Shown here: piece by piece, positions 16,635 through 25,789 of the stretch | Numbering within the stretch: position 1 is the stretch's first letter | Layout: each line of letters starts with the position of its first letter | Assembly (NCBI RefSeq): GCF_021283545.2 | Contig: NZ_CP128540.1 | Coordinates: 561,501 to 625,500 of the forward strand | Length of the DNA: 64,000 nt | Reading direction: 5' to 3' | Origin: Pseudomonas alloputida | GTDB taxonomy: Bacteria; Pseudomonadota; Gammaproteobacteria; Pseudomonadales; Pseudomonadaceae | Notes under the pieces: model-generated | The model's database searches: none | Told to the model about the DNA's origin: nothing | Seen by the model: the letters and a program-made list of their open reading frames with translations, nothing else | Program-made: the position numbers and the translations under genes

Positions 16635-17291
16635 CTATAAGGTGTCGCGGCTGGCGTGGTACAGGCTGACCCGGCGGAATTCGTGTGGCTCGGCCAGGTC
16701 CGGCAGGGTCAGTGCTTCGAGCACGCCCAATTGCTGGTACAACGGGTGGCTAAAGTCGCGTACCCGCGAGTCGGCCACCAAGGCCTGCCGACCGCGGCTC
16801 AGGAAGGCATCCAGCAGCGGCAGGTTGGCGCGGTCGTACAGCACATCGGCAACCAGGATCAGGTCGAAACGGTCTTCCTCGGCAAAAAAATCGCTGCTGT
16901 AGCTTAGTGTCACCCCGTTCAGTGCTGCATTCGCACGGCAGGCAGCGAGGGCCAGCGGGTCGAGGTCGCAGGCCACCACTTCCCGTGCACCGGCGCGTGC
17001 AGCAGCAATGCCGGCGATACCAGAGCCGGCGCCAAAGTCCAGCACGCGCTTGCCTGCCACCCATTCCGGGCGTTCGGCCAGGTAGCGGGCCATTGCCAGC
17101 CCACTGGCCCAGCAGAAGCTCCAATAGGGAGGTTCTTCAAGAATGCGCCGGGTTTCTTCGCTGCTGAAGGCGCGATCCATGTTCTGATCGTCGATCAGCC
17201 ATAGCTTCAGGTCACAGTCGGGCAGTTCGCTGACGATCAGGCGTGCTTCGCCGATCAGGCCGCTGAGGGCCTGTTGCAGGGCCAGCGGCAT
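16635..17291 (-). CDS. Class I SAM-dependent methyltransferase (ETF-beta lysine methyltransferase-like)
   Basis: 218 aa. Motif I is VLDFGAGSGIAGIAAARAGA at about residues 83-102, followed by the acidic VACDLDP and a VLYD motif IV region. The N-terminal PPYWSFCWASGLAMARYL segment resembles ETFB/Nnt1-type protein methyltransferases. It follows the lipoprotein gene with a 3-base gap; a GTG one codon earlier is an alternative start. The substrate is not known. Confidence 0.8.
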   Translation of the reverse strand: MPLALQQALSGLIGEARLIVSELPDCDLKLWLIDDQNMDRAFSSEETRRILEEPPYWSFCWASGLAMARYLAERPEWVAGKRVLDFGAGSGIAGIAAARAGAREVVACDLDPLALAACRANAALNGVTLSYSSDFFAEEDRFDLILVADVLYDRANLPLLDAFLSRGRQALVADSRVRDFSHPLYQQLGVLEALTLPDLAEPHEFRRVSLYHASRDTL

Positions 17292-17294
17292 CAC

Positions 17295-17741
17295 TTAAGG
17301 CGCCTTTTCGAAACGCAGCGGGCCGGTGGCCTGGGTTTGTGCCTGGGTAATGCGCACCGGGGGCAGGTGCATGATCAGCTGGCCGGAGTTGCTGGCGCGG
17401 CCACGCAGTTCGACCCGGGCACCGGGCGGGAAGGCTTCGGGGTTGAAACGCAGGTGGTAGGGCAGCGCCTGGCCGGTACCGGTCAGGTTGCTGCTGGCCA
17501 GCAGGCGCTGCGGGCGGTCGCGTTCGTCGATCACCAGCAAGGCCAGTTCCACCTCGGCACCCGCCGGGATTTCCAGCAAGGTGCCGCTCAGCTCGCGCTG
17601 GTAGGCCGGCAACGGGCCCGGTACTTCGGCCTTGGCCGAGGGGGCTGGCGCGGGCGCCGGGTTGTCGGTCTTTGGCCTGTCGCTGCCGCAGGCGGCAAGC
17701 AAAGCGGCGCAGCACAGCACGACGAGCGCTCGGTAGTGCAT
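17295..17741 (-). CDS. YbaY-family lipoprotein
   Basis: 148 aa from MHYRALVV, with AAGGA upstream. The lipobox LLAAC places the lipidated Cys at residue 18. Residue 19 is Gly, so outer-membrane sorting is expected. After a Pro/Ala-rich linker, one beta-sandwich domain ([24 protein letters not shown]...) follows, as in YbaY proteins. It is divergent from nrdR. Function unknown. Confidence 0.85.
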   Translation of the reverse strand: MHYRALVVLCCAALLAACGSDRPKTDNPAPAPAPSAKAEVPGPLPAYQRELSGTLLEIPAGAEVELALLVIDERDRPQRLLASSNLTGTGQALPYHLRFNPEAFPPGARVELRGRASNSGQLIMHLPPVRITQAQTQATGPLRFEKAP

Positions 17742-17847
17742 GGGGGAGTCCTTCACGGGCATATTTCCCATGGATGTTAACCCCTTTGGCTTGTCTTGCC
17801 AGTGCAATGCGCTACCATGGCCCTCCCTTTTTTTGTTGCCTGCCACC

Positions 17848-18312
17848 ATGCACTGTCCCTTTTGCGGTGCCAACGACACCAAGGTCATCGACTCTCGCCT
17901 CGTCGCCGAGGGCGAGCAGGTGCGCCGCCGCCGTGAATGCGTGGCCTGCGGCGAGCGCTTCACCACCTTCGAAACCGCCGAGCTGGTGCTGCCCCGGCTG
18001 ATCAAGCAGGACGGCACGCGCCAGCCCTTCGACGAAGAAAAGCTGCGCGCTGGCATGCAACGGGCCCTGGAAAAGCGTCCGGTCAGCGTCGAGCGCCTGG
18101 AAGCTGCGCTGGCGCACATCAAGAGCCGGCTGCGTGCGACGGGCGAGCGCGAAGTCAAATCGCTGGTGGTCGGTGAAATGGTCATGGCCGAGTTGCGCAA
18201 ACTCGATGAAGTGGCCTATATCCGCTTTGCCTCGGTGTACCGGCGCTTCCAGGACCTCGACGAGTTCCGCGAAGAAATCGACCGCCTGGCCCGTGAGCCA
18301 GCTAAAGAGTGA
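17848..18312 (+). CDS. nrdR: Transcriptional repressor NrdR
   Basis: 154 aa from [17 protein letters not shown]. The zinc ribbon has CPFC (residues 3-6) and CVAC, and the ATP-cone follows. NrdR senses ATP/dATP and represses ribonucleotide reductase genes at NrdR boxes. It heads the riboflavin operon, with the ribD start 3 bases after its stop, as in many proteobacteria. The longer reading upstream has no family support. Confidence 0.97.
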   Translation: MHCPFCGANDTKVIDSRLVAEGEQVRRRRECVACGERFTTFETAELVLPRLIKQDGTRQPFDEEKLRAGMQRALEKRPVSVERLEAALAHIKSRLRATGEREVKSLVVGEMVMAELRKLDEVAYIRFASVYRRFQDLDEFREEIDRLAREPAKE

Positions 18313-18314
18313 AC

Positions 18315-19445
18315 ATGCCCAGCCAAGCCGCCATCCTTGACGCCCACTACATGGCCCGTGCGCTGGAGCTGGCGCGTAAAGGCCTGTACACCACCCACCC
18401 GAACCCGCGCGTAGGCTGCGTGATCGTGCGTGATGGCGAAGTGGTTGGCGAAGGCTGGCACGTTCGCGCCGGCGAGCCCCATGCCGAAGTGCATGCCCTG
18501 CGTCAGGCCGGTGAACTTGCCCGAGGTGCTTGTGCCTATGTCACCCTGGAACCATGCAGCCACCATGGCCGTACGCCGCCGTGTGCCGAAGCGCTGGTCA
18601 AGGCCGGTGTGGCGCGTGTAGTCGCAGCCATGCAGGACCCTAACCCGCAAGTGGCGGGACAGGGCCTGCGGCGCCTGGCCGAAGCCGGAATCGAAGTGGC
18701 CAGCGGGGTGCTCGAAGCCGAGGCCCGCGCCCTCAACCCAGGCTTCCTCAAGCGTATGGAGCACGGCCTGCCGTTCGTTCGCGCCAAGCTGGCCATGAGC
18801 CTGGACGGCCGCACCGCCATGGCCAGTGGTGAAAGCCAGTGGATCACCGGCCCGGCCGCCCGCTCAGCCGTGCAGCGCTTGCGCGCCCGCTCCAGCGTGG
18901 TGCTGACCAGCGCCGCCAGCGTGCTGGCAGACAACGCACGCATGACCGTGCGTGGTGCCGAGCTGGGCCTGGATGCCGAAACTACTGCCCTGGCTCTTAG
19001 CCGCACACCCTTGCGGGTGCTGGTCGATGGCCGTCTGCGCCTGCCCCTGGCGGCGCCGTTCTTCCAGGCCGGCCCGGCTCTGGTGGTGACTGCTGTCGCA
19101 GATGACCCGCGCTATGCCGCTGCCGGCCACGAATTGCTCAGCTTGCCGGGCGACAATGGCCAGGTCGACCTGGGGGCGCTGCTTCACGCTCTGGCCGCCC
19201 GCGGCGTCAACGAAATCCTGCTGGAAGCCGGTGCCGGCCTGGTCGGTGCCTTCGCACGGCAAGGCCTGGTCGACGAATACCAGCTGTTCGTCGCTGGCAC
19301 CTTCCTCGGCTCCCAGGCCCGGCCGCTACTGGACTGGCCGATGGACAAGATGAGCGAAGCACCACGGCTGAAAATTACCGAAATGCGCGCAGTGGGCGAT
19401 GACTGGCGGGTCACGGCCATCCCCCTGCCAGCGCCCGGCGTATAA
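18315..19445 (+). CDS. ribD: Bifunctional riboflavin deaminase/reductase RibD
   Basis: 376 aa. The N-terminal cytidine-deaminase fold has HPNPRVGCVIV, the zinc ligands HAEVHAL and PCSHHGRTPPC, and the C-terminal half is the NADPH-dependent reductase (AKLAMSLDGRTA, NEILLEAGAGL). It converts the GTP cyclohydrolase II product through two steps of riboflavin synthesis. The start was chosen at ATG with AAAGAG upstream rather than a GTG 6 bases earlier. Confidence 0.96.
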   Translation: MPSQAAILDAHYMARALELARKGLYTTHPNPRVGCVIVRDGEVVGEGWHVRAGEPHAEVHALRQAGELARGACAYVTLEPCSHHGRTPPCAEALVKAGVARVVAAMQDPNPQVAGQGLRRLAEAGIEVASGVLEAEARALNPGFLKRMEHGLPFVRAKLAMSLDGRTAMASGESQWITGPAARSAVQRLRARSSVVLTSAASVLADNARMTVRGAELGLDAETTALALSRTPLRVLVDGRLRLPLAAPFFQAGPALVVTAVADDPRYAAAGHELLSLPGDNGQVDLGALLHALAARGVNEILLEAGAGLVGAFARQGLVDEYQLFVAGTFLGSQARPLLDWPMDKMSEAPRLKITEMRAVGDDWRVTAIPLPAPGV

Positions 19446-19487
19446 TGCCGGGCTTGCCCCGCGCAAACCGTTTTTGAGGAAGACCCC

Positions 19488-20153
19488 ATGTTCACCGGCA
19501 TCATCGAATCCATTGGCACCATCCGCAGCCTGACCCCCAAGGGTGGTGACGTGCGCGTCTACGTAGAAACCGGCAAGCTCGACCTGGGGGACGTCAAGCT
19601 CGGCGACAGCATCGCCGTCAACGGTGTATGCCTCACGGCCGTAGAACTGCCGGGCGACGGCTTCTGGGCCGATGTCAGCGTCGAAACCCTCAAGCGCACC
19701 GCCTTCATCGACCTCAAGAGCGGCAGCAAGGTCAACCTGGAAAAAGCCCTGACCCCCACTACCCGCCTGGGCGGGCACCTGGTCAGCGGCCACGTCGACG
19801 GGGTTGGCGAAATCATTTCGCGCAGCGATAACGCCCGCGCCATCCAGTTCCGCGTGCGTGCACCGAAGGAACTGGCCAAGTACATCGCCCACAAGGGTTC
19901 GATCACCGTCGACGGCACCAGCCTGACGGTCAATGAGGTCAATGGCGCCGAATTCGAGCTGACCATTGTCCCGCACACTCTGTCCGAAACCATCATGGCC
20001 GATTACCGTGCAGGGCGTCGGGTAAACCTTGAGGTCGACCTGCTGGCCCGTTACCTGGAGCGCTTGCTGCTGGGTGACAAGGCCGCCGAACCGAGCAAGG
20101 GCAGTGGCATTACCGAAAGCTTCCTGGCCGCCAATGGCTTCTTGAAATCCTGA
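19488..20153 (+). CDS. ribE: Riboflavin synthase, alpha subunit
   Basis: 221 aa starting MFTGIIESIG, the invariant start of this enzyme. It has two tandem lumazine-binding barrels with internal repeats (GDSIAVNGVCLTAV and GSITVDGTSLTVNEV). It dismutates two dimethylribityllumazine molecules to riboflavin. A ribosome-binding GAGGAAG lies 6 bases upstream. Also named ribC in some genomes. Confidence 0.97.
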   Translation: MFTGIIESIGTIRSLTPKGGDVRVYVETGKLDLGDVKLGDSIAVNGVCLTAVELPGDGFWADVSVETLKRTAFIDLKSGSKVNLEKALTPTTRLGGHLVSGHVDGVGEIISRSDNARAIQFRVRAPKELAKYIAHKGSITVDGTSLTVNEVNGAEFELTIVPHTLSETIMADYRAGRRVNLEVDLLARYLERLLLGDKAAEPSKGSGITESFLAANGFLKS

Positions 20154-20171
20154 TTGAGAAGGGGGTGCCGC

Positions 20172-21263
20172 GTGGCGCTCAACAGCATCGAAGAACTGGT
20201 CGAAGACATCCGCCAGGGCAAAATGGTCATCCTGATGGATGACGAAGATCGCGAGAACGAAGGCGACATCATCATGGCGGCCGAATGCTGCCAGCCGGAG
20301 CACATCAACTTCATGGCCAAGCACGCCCGTGGCCTGATCTGCATGCCGATGACCCGCGAGCGTTGCGAAACGCTGAAGCTGCCGTTGATGGCGCCGCGCA
20401 ACGGCTCGGGCTTCGGCACCAAGTTCACCGTGTCGATCGAGGCCGCCGAGGGCGTCACCACCGGTATTTCCGCCGCCGACCGCGCACGCACTGTGCAGGC
20501 TGCTGCTGCCAAGGACGCCAAGGCCGAAGACATTGTCAGCCCTGGTCACATCTTCCCGCTGATGGCCCAGCCAGGCGGTACGCTGGCGCGTGCCGGCCAC
20601 ACCGAAGCCGCCTGTGACCTGGCGCGCATGGCCGGTTTCGAGCCAAGCGGCGTGATCTGCGAAGTGATGAACGACGACGGCACCATGTCGCGCCGCGCCG
20701 AACTGGAAGTGTTCGCCGCCGAGCACGGCCTGAAGATCGGCACCATTGCCGACCTGATCCACTACCGCATGATCCACGAGCGCACCGTGCAGCGTGTTTC
20801 CGAGCAATCGGTGGAGAGCGAGCTGGGTGAGTTCAACCTGGTCACCTACCGTGATGCGGTCGAAGGCGACGTGCACATGGCCTTGACCCTGGGCAAGATC
20901 TGCGCGGAAGAACCGACCCTGGTGCGCGTGCACAACATGGACCCGCTGCGCGACCTGCTGCTGGTCAAGCAGCCAGGCCGCTGGAGCCTGCGCGCGGCCA
21001 TGGCCGCAGTGGCCGAGGCCGGCAGTGGTGTGGTGTTGCTGCTGGGGCACCCGCTGGACGGCGACGTGCTGCTGGCGCACATCCGCGAAAGCGCGGGCGA
21101 TGCGCCGGCCAAGGCACCGACCACCTACAGCACTGTGGGTGCCGGTTCGCAGATCCTGCGTGACCTCGGTGTGCGCAAGATGCGCCTGATGAGTTCGCCG
21201 ATGAAGTTCAACGCGATATCCGGATTCGATCTGGAAGTTGTAGAATACGTGCCCTCCGAGTGA
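20172..21263 (+). CDS. ribBA: DHBP synthase with degenerate GTP cyclohydrolase II-like domain (RibBA)
   Basis: 363 aa from a GTG preceded by AAGGGGG. Residues 1-200 are a complete 3,4-dihydroxy-2-butanone-4-phosphate synthase (DDEDRENEGD, ITTGISAADRARTV, GHTEAACDLARMAG). The remaining 160 residues align with GTP cyclohydrolase II but lack its Cys zinc-ligand motif and the QEGRGIGL segment that the separate RibA in this window has. So only the DHBP synthase activity is likely to remain; RibA supplies the other. In-operon between ribE and ribH. Confidence 0.93.
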   Translation: MALNSIEELVEDIRQGKMVILMDDEDRENEGDIIMAAECCQPEHINFMAKHARGLICMPMTRERCETLKLPLMAPRNGSGFGTKFTVSIEAAEGVTTGISAADRARTVQAAAAKDAKAEDIVSPGHIFPLMAQPGGTLARAGHTEAACDLARMAGFEPSGVICEVMNDDGTMSRRAELEVFAAEHGLKIGTIADLIHYRMIHERTVQRVSEQSVESELGEFNLVTYRDAVEGDVHMALTLGKICAEEPTLVRVHNMDPLRDLLLVKQPGRWSLRAAMAAVAEAGSGVVLLLGHPLDGDVLLAHIRESAGDAPAKAPTTYSTVGAGSQILRDLGVRKMRLMSSPMKFNAISGFDLEVVEYVPSE

Positions 21264-21307
21264 CTTGAGGCGGCATTGACGCCCTCTGCTCGAGTCCAGA
21301 CCCCTGT

Positions 21308-21331
21308 CGAGGCCGCTTGTATGCGGCCTCG
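21308..21331 (+). other. Nine-base-pair hairpin between ribBA and ribH
   Basis: CGAGGCCGC and GCGGCCTCG pair perfectly around a 6-base loop. There is no U run, so it is more likely an mRNA stability or processing element than a terminator. Confidence 0.5.
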
Positions 21332-21354
21332 CTCTTGAAGATGAGAATATCGGA

Positions 21355-21831
21355 ATGACCCTGAAGACCATCGAAGGTACCTTCATCGCCCCCAAAGGTC
21401 GCTATGCTTTGGTGGTTGGCCGCTTCAACAGCTTCGTTGTCGAAAGCCTGGTAAGCGGTGCCGTTGATGCCCTGGTACGCCACGGTGTCAGCGAAAGCGA
21501 CATCACCATCATCCGTGCCCCGGGTGCATTCGAGATCCCGCTGGTGGCACAGAAGGTCGCCCAGCAAGGCGCCTACGACGCGATCATCGCCCTGGGCGCC
21601 GTGATCCGTGGCGGTACCCCGCACTTCGAATACGTGGCGGGCGAGTGCACCAAGGGCCTGGCCCAGGTGTCCATGGAGTTCGGTGTTCCGGTGGCCTTCG
21701 GCGTACTGACCGTCGACTCCATCGAGCAAGCCATCGAGCGTTCTGGCACCAAAGCCGGTAACAAAGGTGCTGAAGCTGCCCTGTCCGCACTGGAAATGGT
21801 CAGCCTGCTGGCGCAGTTGGAGGCCAAGTGA
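21355..21831 (+). CDS. ribH: 6,7-dimethyl-8-ribityllumazine synthase
   Basis: 158 aa. The [21 protein letters not shown] start, [11 protein letters not shown], and the catalytic region [17 protein letters not shown] are typical. It condenses the RibD product with DHBP and forms icosahedral or decameric assemblies. Its stop overlaps the nusB GTG start. Confidence 0.97.
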
Positions 21832-22328
21832 TTAGCGACGAAAGCGATCGTTTCAACCCGCGCGATCCAAAACCTGCGGATGCCGGCAAGCCCTCCAAGA
21901 GCGCCAAGCGCCGCGAAGCCCGCAAGCTCGCGACCCAGGCCCTCTACCAGTGGCACATGGCCCAGCATTCGCTGAACGAGATCGAAGCGCAATTCCGGGT
22001 GGATAACGATTTCACCGATGTCGACGGTGCCTATTTCCGCGAGATCCTGCATGGGGTCCCGGCAATCAAGGGCGAAATCGACAAAGCGCTGGTGCCTTGC
22101 ATGACCATCGCACTGGAAGAGCTCGACCCAGTCGAGCTGGCTGTGCTGCGCCTGTCCACCTGGGAGCTGATCAAACGCGTCGACGTGCCTTACCGCGTCG
22201 TGATCAACGAAGGTGTGGAACTGGCCAAGGTCTTCGGCGCCACTGACGGCCACAAGTTCGTCAACGGCGTACTGGACAAGCTTGCACCTGCGCTGCGTGA
22301 AGCAGAAGTCAAGGCGAACAAGCGCTGA
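21828..22328 (+). CDS. nusB: Transcription antitermination factor NusB
   Basis: 166 aa starting at a GTG that overlaps the ribH stop (GTGA), with GGAGG 4 bases upstream. The first about 25 residues are an unstructured extension; the all-helical NusB domain follows ([17 protein letters not shown] to NGVLDKLAP). It binds boxA RNA with NusE during rRNA antitermination. Confidence 0.96.
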
Positions 22329-22346
22329 TCCTGGCGCTGCCTGGCC

Positions 22347-23315
22347 ATGGGTGAGTTCGAGCTGATCAACCATTACTTCGCCGCAGCGCCCTGTGCGCAG
22401 GGCGGCGAGGGCGTGGCGCTGGGTATCGGCGACGACTGCGCCCTGCTGGACCTTCCCCCCGGTGAGCAACTGGCGGTGTCGACCGACACCCTGGTCGCCG
22501 GGGTGCACTTTCCTGCTGTTTGCGATCCGTTGCTGCTTGGCCAGCGTTCGTTGGCTGTGGCGGCCAGTGACCTGGCAGCCATGGGCGCGACTGCAATCGG
22601 CTTCACCCTCGCACTGACCCTGCCTGACGTTGGCCCTGACTGGCTGGCGGCCTATGCCGACGGCCTTGGTCGCATGGCCCACCGTTGCCGCATGAGCCTG
22701 ATCGGTGGTGACACCACGCGCGGCCCGTTGAGCATCACCGTGACCGTGTTCGGCCGCGTGCCGGCTGGCCAGGCCTTGCGCCGCAGCGGTGCAAGGCCGG
22801 GTGATCTGTTGTGTGTCGGTGGTTCGCTGGGCAAGGCCGCCGGTGCCTTGCCGCTGGTGCTGGGTGAGCGCGAGGCGCCTGCCGCGCAGGCCGAGCCGCT
22901 GCTGGCTCATTACTGGTCACCGATGCCGCAGCTCACCCTCGGGGCTCTGCTGCGTGGCAAGGCCACTGCGGCCCTGGACATTTCCGATGGCCTGCTCGCT
23001 GACTGCGGGCATATCGCCAAGGCCTCCGGCGTGGCGCTGGAGGTGAACCTGGCGCAGGTGCCAGTGTCTCCTGCCTTAGAGGCATTCCTCGGGCGCGAAG
23101 CGGCGTTGCAGGCAGCACTCACCGGTGGCGACGACTATGTACTGGCCTTCACCTTGCCGCCCGAAGCGCTGGCGCCCCTGGCTGGCCTCGGTTGCATCGA
23201 GGTACATATCATTGGTCGTGTGCTCGAAGGGCAGGGTGTGACCTTGCGCGACTCACAGGGCCAGGACATAACCCCCGTCCAGCGGGGCTATCAACACTTT
23301 AGGGAGAGACCGTGA
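22347..23315 (+). CDS. thiL: Thiamine-monophosphate kinase
   Basis: 322 aa. The MGEFELI start, GIGDDCALL, STDTLVAGVHF, SDLAAMGA and the DISDGLLADCGHI motif are all family hallmarks for ATP and metal binding. It makes thiamine diphosphate, the cofactor of Dxs encoded nearby. Its stop overlaps the pgpA GTG start. Confidence 0.97.
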   Translation: MGEFELINHYFAAAPCAQGGEGVALGIGDDCALLDLPPGEQLAVSTDTLVAGVHFPAVCDPLLLGQRSLAVAASDLAAMGATAIGFTLALTLPDVGPDWLAAYADGLGRMAHRCRMSLIGGDTTRGPLSITVTVFGRVPAGQALRRSGARPGDLLCVGGSLGKAAGALPLVLGEREAPAAQAEPLLAHYWSPMPQLTLGALLRGKATAALDISDGLLADCGHIAKASGVALEVNLAQVPVSPALEAFLGREAALQAALTGGDDYVLAFTLPPEALAPLAGLGCIEVHIIGRVLEGQGVTLRDSQGQDITPVQRGYQHFRERP

Positions 23316-23815
23316 CCGATCACCCCAACCAGGTGCCTGCGGAGTTCGTTCCGCCTTCGGTCTGGCGCAATCCGTGGCACTTCATCGCCTTTGGCTTCGG
23401 TTCCGGCACTCTGCCCAAGGCCCCGGGTACCTGGGGCTCGCTGGTCGCCATACCGTTCATCCCCTTGTGGCAGCTGCTGCCCGACTGGGGCTACTGGTTG
23501 TTACTCGGCGTGAGCATGCTGTTTGGCTTCTGGTTGTGCGGCAAAGTTGCCAATGATTTGCGCGTACACGACCATGAAGGCATTGTCTGGGACGAGATTG
23601 TCGGCATGTGGATCACCCTCTGGCTGGTGCCGGAGGGCTGGCAGTGGCTGTTGGCAGGGTTCCTGATGTTCCGCTTCTTCGACATCCTCAAACCGTGGCC
23701 GATTCGCTGGATCGACCGCCATGTGCACGGGGGCGTCGGCATCATGCTCGACGATATCCTGGCCGGTGTGTTTGCCTGGCTGGGCATGCAGGTTCTGGTG
23801 TGGGCGGTTGCCTGA
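23312..23815 (+). CDS. pgpA: Phosphatidylglycerophosphatase A
   Basis: 167 aa beginning at a GTG overlapping the thiL stop. GFGSGTLPKAPGTWGS is the family start motif, and HEGIVWDEIVGMW holds the acidic metal-binding residues; about four membrane segments follow. It dephosphorylates phosphatidylglycerol phosphate at the inner membrane. Confidence 0.96.
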   Translation: MTDHPNQVPAEFVPPSVWRNPWHFIAFGFGSGTLPKAPGTWGSLVAIPFIPLWQLLPDWGYWLLLGVSMLFGFWLCGKVANDLRVHDHEGIVWDEIVGMWITLWLVPEGWQWLLAGFLMFRFFDILKPWPIRWIDRHVHGGVGIMLDDILAGVFAWLGMQVLVWAVA

Positions 23816-23831
23816 AACAGGGAGTGCGTGA

Positions 23832-24575
23832 ATGGCCTTAAGGACTGTACTGCTGGCAATGCTGCTGAGTATTGCCCCGTGGGTGACGGCTGCCGAGGGC
23901 ATGCCGAAACAGATCCATCTGGTTAGCGAGGAGTGGCTCGACTACACCAACGCCGACGGTACCGGGGTGGCCTGGGATGTGCTGCGCAAAGTGTTCGAGC
24001 CGGCCGGAGTCAAGGTGGTTACCCAGAGCGCGCCCTACAGCCGGGCGGTTGGCCTGGTCAAGCGCGGCGAGGCTGATGCCTGGGTTGGCTCGTACAAGGA
24101 AGAGAACGACGACAACCTGTACCCGCGCTGGCACTTCGACATGGACCATATCTATGCCCTGGGGCTGGCCAGCAAACCTGTGCCTACCCTGGAGACCATC
24201 GGCAAGTACCGGTTGGCCTGGGTGCGTGGTTATGATTACGGCAGCTACTTGCCCAATGTGCGCGAATTTCGCGAAATCCAGCGTCGCGAGGGCATTCTGC
24301 CGATGCTCGAACATGACCGGGTGGACTACTACATCGACGCACTGACCGAGGTCGACTACGTGCTCGGGCAAACCTCTCACCCGGAGCGTTTCCGCCGTAC
24401 CCATGTGGCCGAGTTGCCGTTGTACCTGGCCTTTGCCCGTAACGACCAGGCCAAGGCTCTGTGCGAGCTGTTCGACAAGCGCATGAAGGAGCTGATACGT
24501 AGCGGCGAACTGAAGCCGATTTTCGAGCACTGGAAACAGCCCTATCCGTTCAGCGCGGACAGTCACCCACACTGA
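23832..24575 (+). CDS. Periplasmic solute-binding protein (SBP_bac_3-like)
   Basis: 247 aa with a signal peptide ending near VTAA/EG. The body is a type II periplasmic-binding fold like those of polar amino-acid transporters (GEADAWVGSYKEE, FDKRMKELIRSGELKPIFEHW). No ABC permease or ATPase gene is adjacent, so it may serve a remote transporter or act as a stand-alone sensor. It follows pgpA by 16 bases. Confidence 0.8.
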   Translation: MALRTVLLAMLLSIAPWVTAAEGMPKQIHLVSEEWLDYTNADGTGVAWDVLRKVFEPAGVKVVTQSAPYSRAVGLVKRGEADAWVGSYKEENDDNLYPRWHFDMDHIYALGLASKPVPTLETIGKYRLAWVRGYDYGSYLPNVREFREIQRREGILPMLEHDRVDYYIDALTEVDYVLGQTSHPERFRRTHVAELPLYLAFARNDQAKALCELFDKRMKELIRSGELKPIFEHWKQPYPFSADSHPH

Positions 24576-24755
24576 AGCCGAATACACCAAGGTATATCGC
24601 GGCCCTCTTGGGCTGCGGGCTTGGGGTTGAGCGATGGCTTTTAATAAGTATCGAACTTTTCGATCTTAAGCCACTGTATACAGCCAGCCCACATTCCCCA
24701 ACCTGCTGATACAATCGGCCCACGAGAAATTTCCTACTTACTCCAGGAGCACAAC
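24576..24755 (+). other. Intergenic region upstream of ribA
   Basis: 180 bases. A GC hairpin (GCGGCCC/GGGCTGC, about 24599-24616) without a clear U tract may end the upstream transcript. The rest must hold the ribA promoter. No FMN riboswitch is seen here. Confidence 0.45.
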
Positions 24756-25373
24756 GTGCCCGTCGTCTTTGTTGCCGCCTCAAAACTCCCGACGCCCTTC
24801 GCGACCTTCACCATGCATGGCTTTCTCGACGAAGCCACAGGCCGTGAGCATGTGGTGCTCAGCCTGGGTGATATCGCGGACGGCCAGCCGGTACTGGGGC
24901 GCCTGCATTCCGAGTGCCTGACCGGCGATGCACTGTTCAGCCAGCGCTGCGACTGCGGCTCGCAGTTGGAAGCCGCGCTGCAGGCCATCGCCCGCGAAGG
25001 CCGTGGGGTGTTGTTGTACCTGCGTCAGGAAGGCCGTGGCATCGGCCTGCTGAACAAGATCCGCGCCTACGAGCTGCAGGATGGCGGCGCCGACACCGTC
25101 GAAGCCAACGAGCGCCTGGGCTTCGCTGCCGACCAGCGTGACTACGCCATATGCCTGCCGATGCTCGAGCACCTGGGCGTCAAGTCGCTGCGCCTGATGA
25201 CCAACAATCCGCGCAAGGTCAAAGCCCTGACCGACATGAACATCGTGGTTGCCGAGCGTGTGCCGCTGCACACCGGGCATAACCCGCACAACCGCTACTA
25301 CCTGGCGACCAAGGCCGGCAAGTTGGGCCACATGCTGGGCAACGAACACCAGGGCGAGGTGCCCCAGGCGTGA
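24756..25373 (+). CDS. ribA: GTP cyclohydrolase II
   Basis: 205 aa from a GTG with AGGAG 7 bases upstream. The zinc site ([15 protein letters not shown]) and catalytic [11 protein letters not shown] are intact, and the C-terminal NNPRKV is the substrate-binding motif. It opens the GTP ring, the first committed step to riboflavin. It compensates for the degenerate second domain of RibBA. The stop overlaps the next gene's GTG. Confidence 0.97.
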   Translation: MPVVFVAASKLPTPFATFTMHGFLDEATGREHVVLSLGDIADGQPVLGRLHSECLTGDALFSQRCDCGSQLEAALQAIAREGRGVLLYLRQEGRGIGLLNKIRAYELQDGGADTVEANERLGFAADQRDYAICLPMLEHLGVKSLRLMTNNPRKVKALTDMNIVVAERVPLHTGHNPHNRYYLATKAGKLGHMLGNEHQGEVPQA

Positions 25374-25789
25374 CCCGCGCCGAGGTCAAGCGGCGCCTGG
25401 CGCTGGCCTGGTGGCAGTACCTGGCGGTGGGCCTGGTGCCGCTGCCAGTCATGGCTTGGGCCTTTGGGGGCGGTGATGAACTGATCCCGGTGTTGGCCAT
25501 GCCACTGTTCATCGCCGGTGCGGCCACCATGTTCCTCAGCCTGCCGCGTTTCGGTGCCTACAAGCGCGCACTTATTGCCACCTCAAAGGTGCTCGGTACG
25601 GGCGAAGAAGCCACTGCCTGGATCGAACTGGCGCGGGTGCGGCGCATGGCCATGCTATATGCCTGCTTCCCGGCTTGGGTCGCCGCATTGTCGGTGCTGG
25701 TCGGCCTGGAGGCAGTGCCGCAGATCCTCCTCGCAGTGTCTACCGTTGTAGTGCTGTACCTCTATCGCATTCCGCGCCAGCTGGGTTGA
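25370..25789 (+). CDS. Small inner-membrane protein of unknown function
   Basis: 139 aa from a GTG overlapping the ribA stop. There are four hydrophobic segments in two pairs (about residues 14-33, 40-58, 94-111, 113-132) around a cytoplasmic loop with [23 protein letters not shown]. Its stop overlaps the start of the cobalamin-binding gene (TGATG). Conserved in pseudomonads next to ribA; no function recognised. Confidence 0.75.
   Translation: MTRAEVKRRLALAWWQYLAVGLVPLPVMAWAFGGGDELIPVLAMPLFIAGAATMFLSLPRFGAYKRALIATSKVLGTGEEATAWIELARVRRMAMLYACFPAWVAALSVLVGLEAVPQILLAVSTVVVLYLYRIPRQLG

Noticed and set aside
19326..21395. 689-aa frame opposite ribD, ribE and ribBA
   Set aside because: It spans three well-identified genes on the other strand and has the composition of an antisense shadow.
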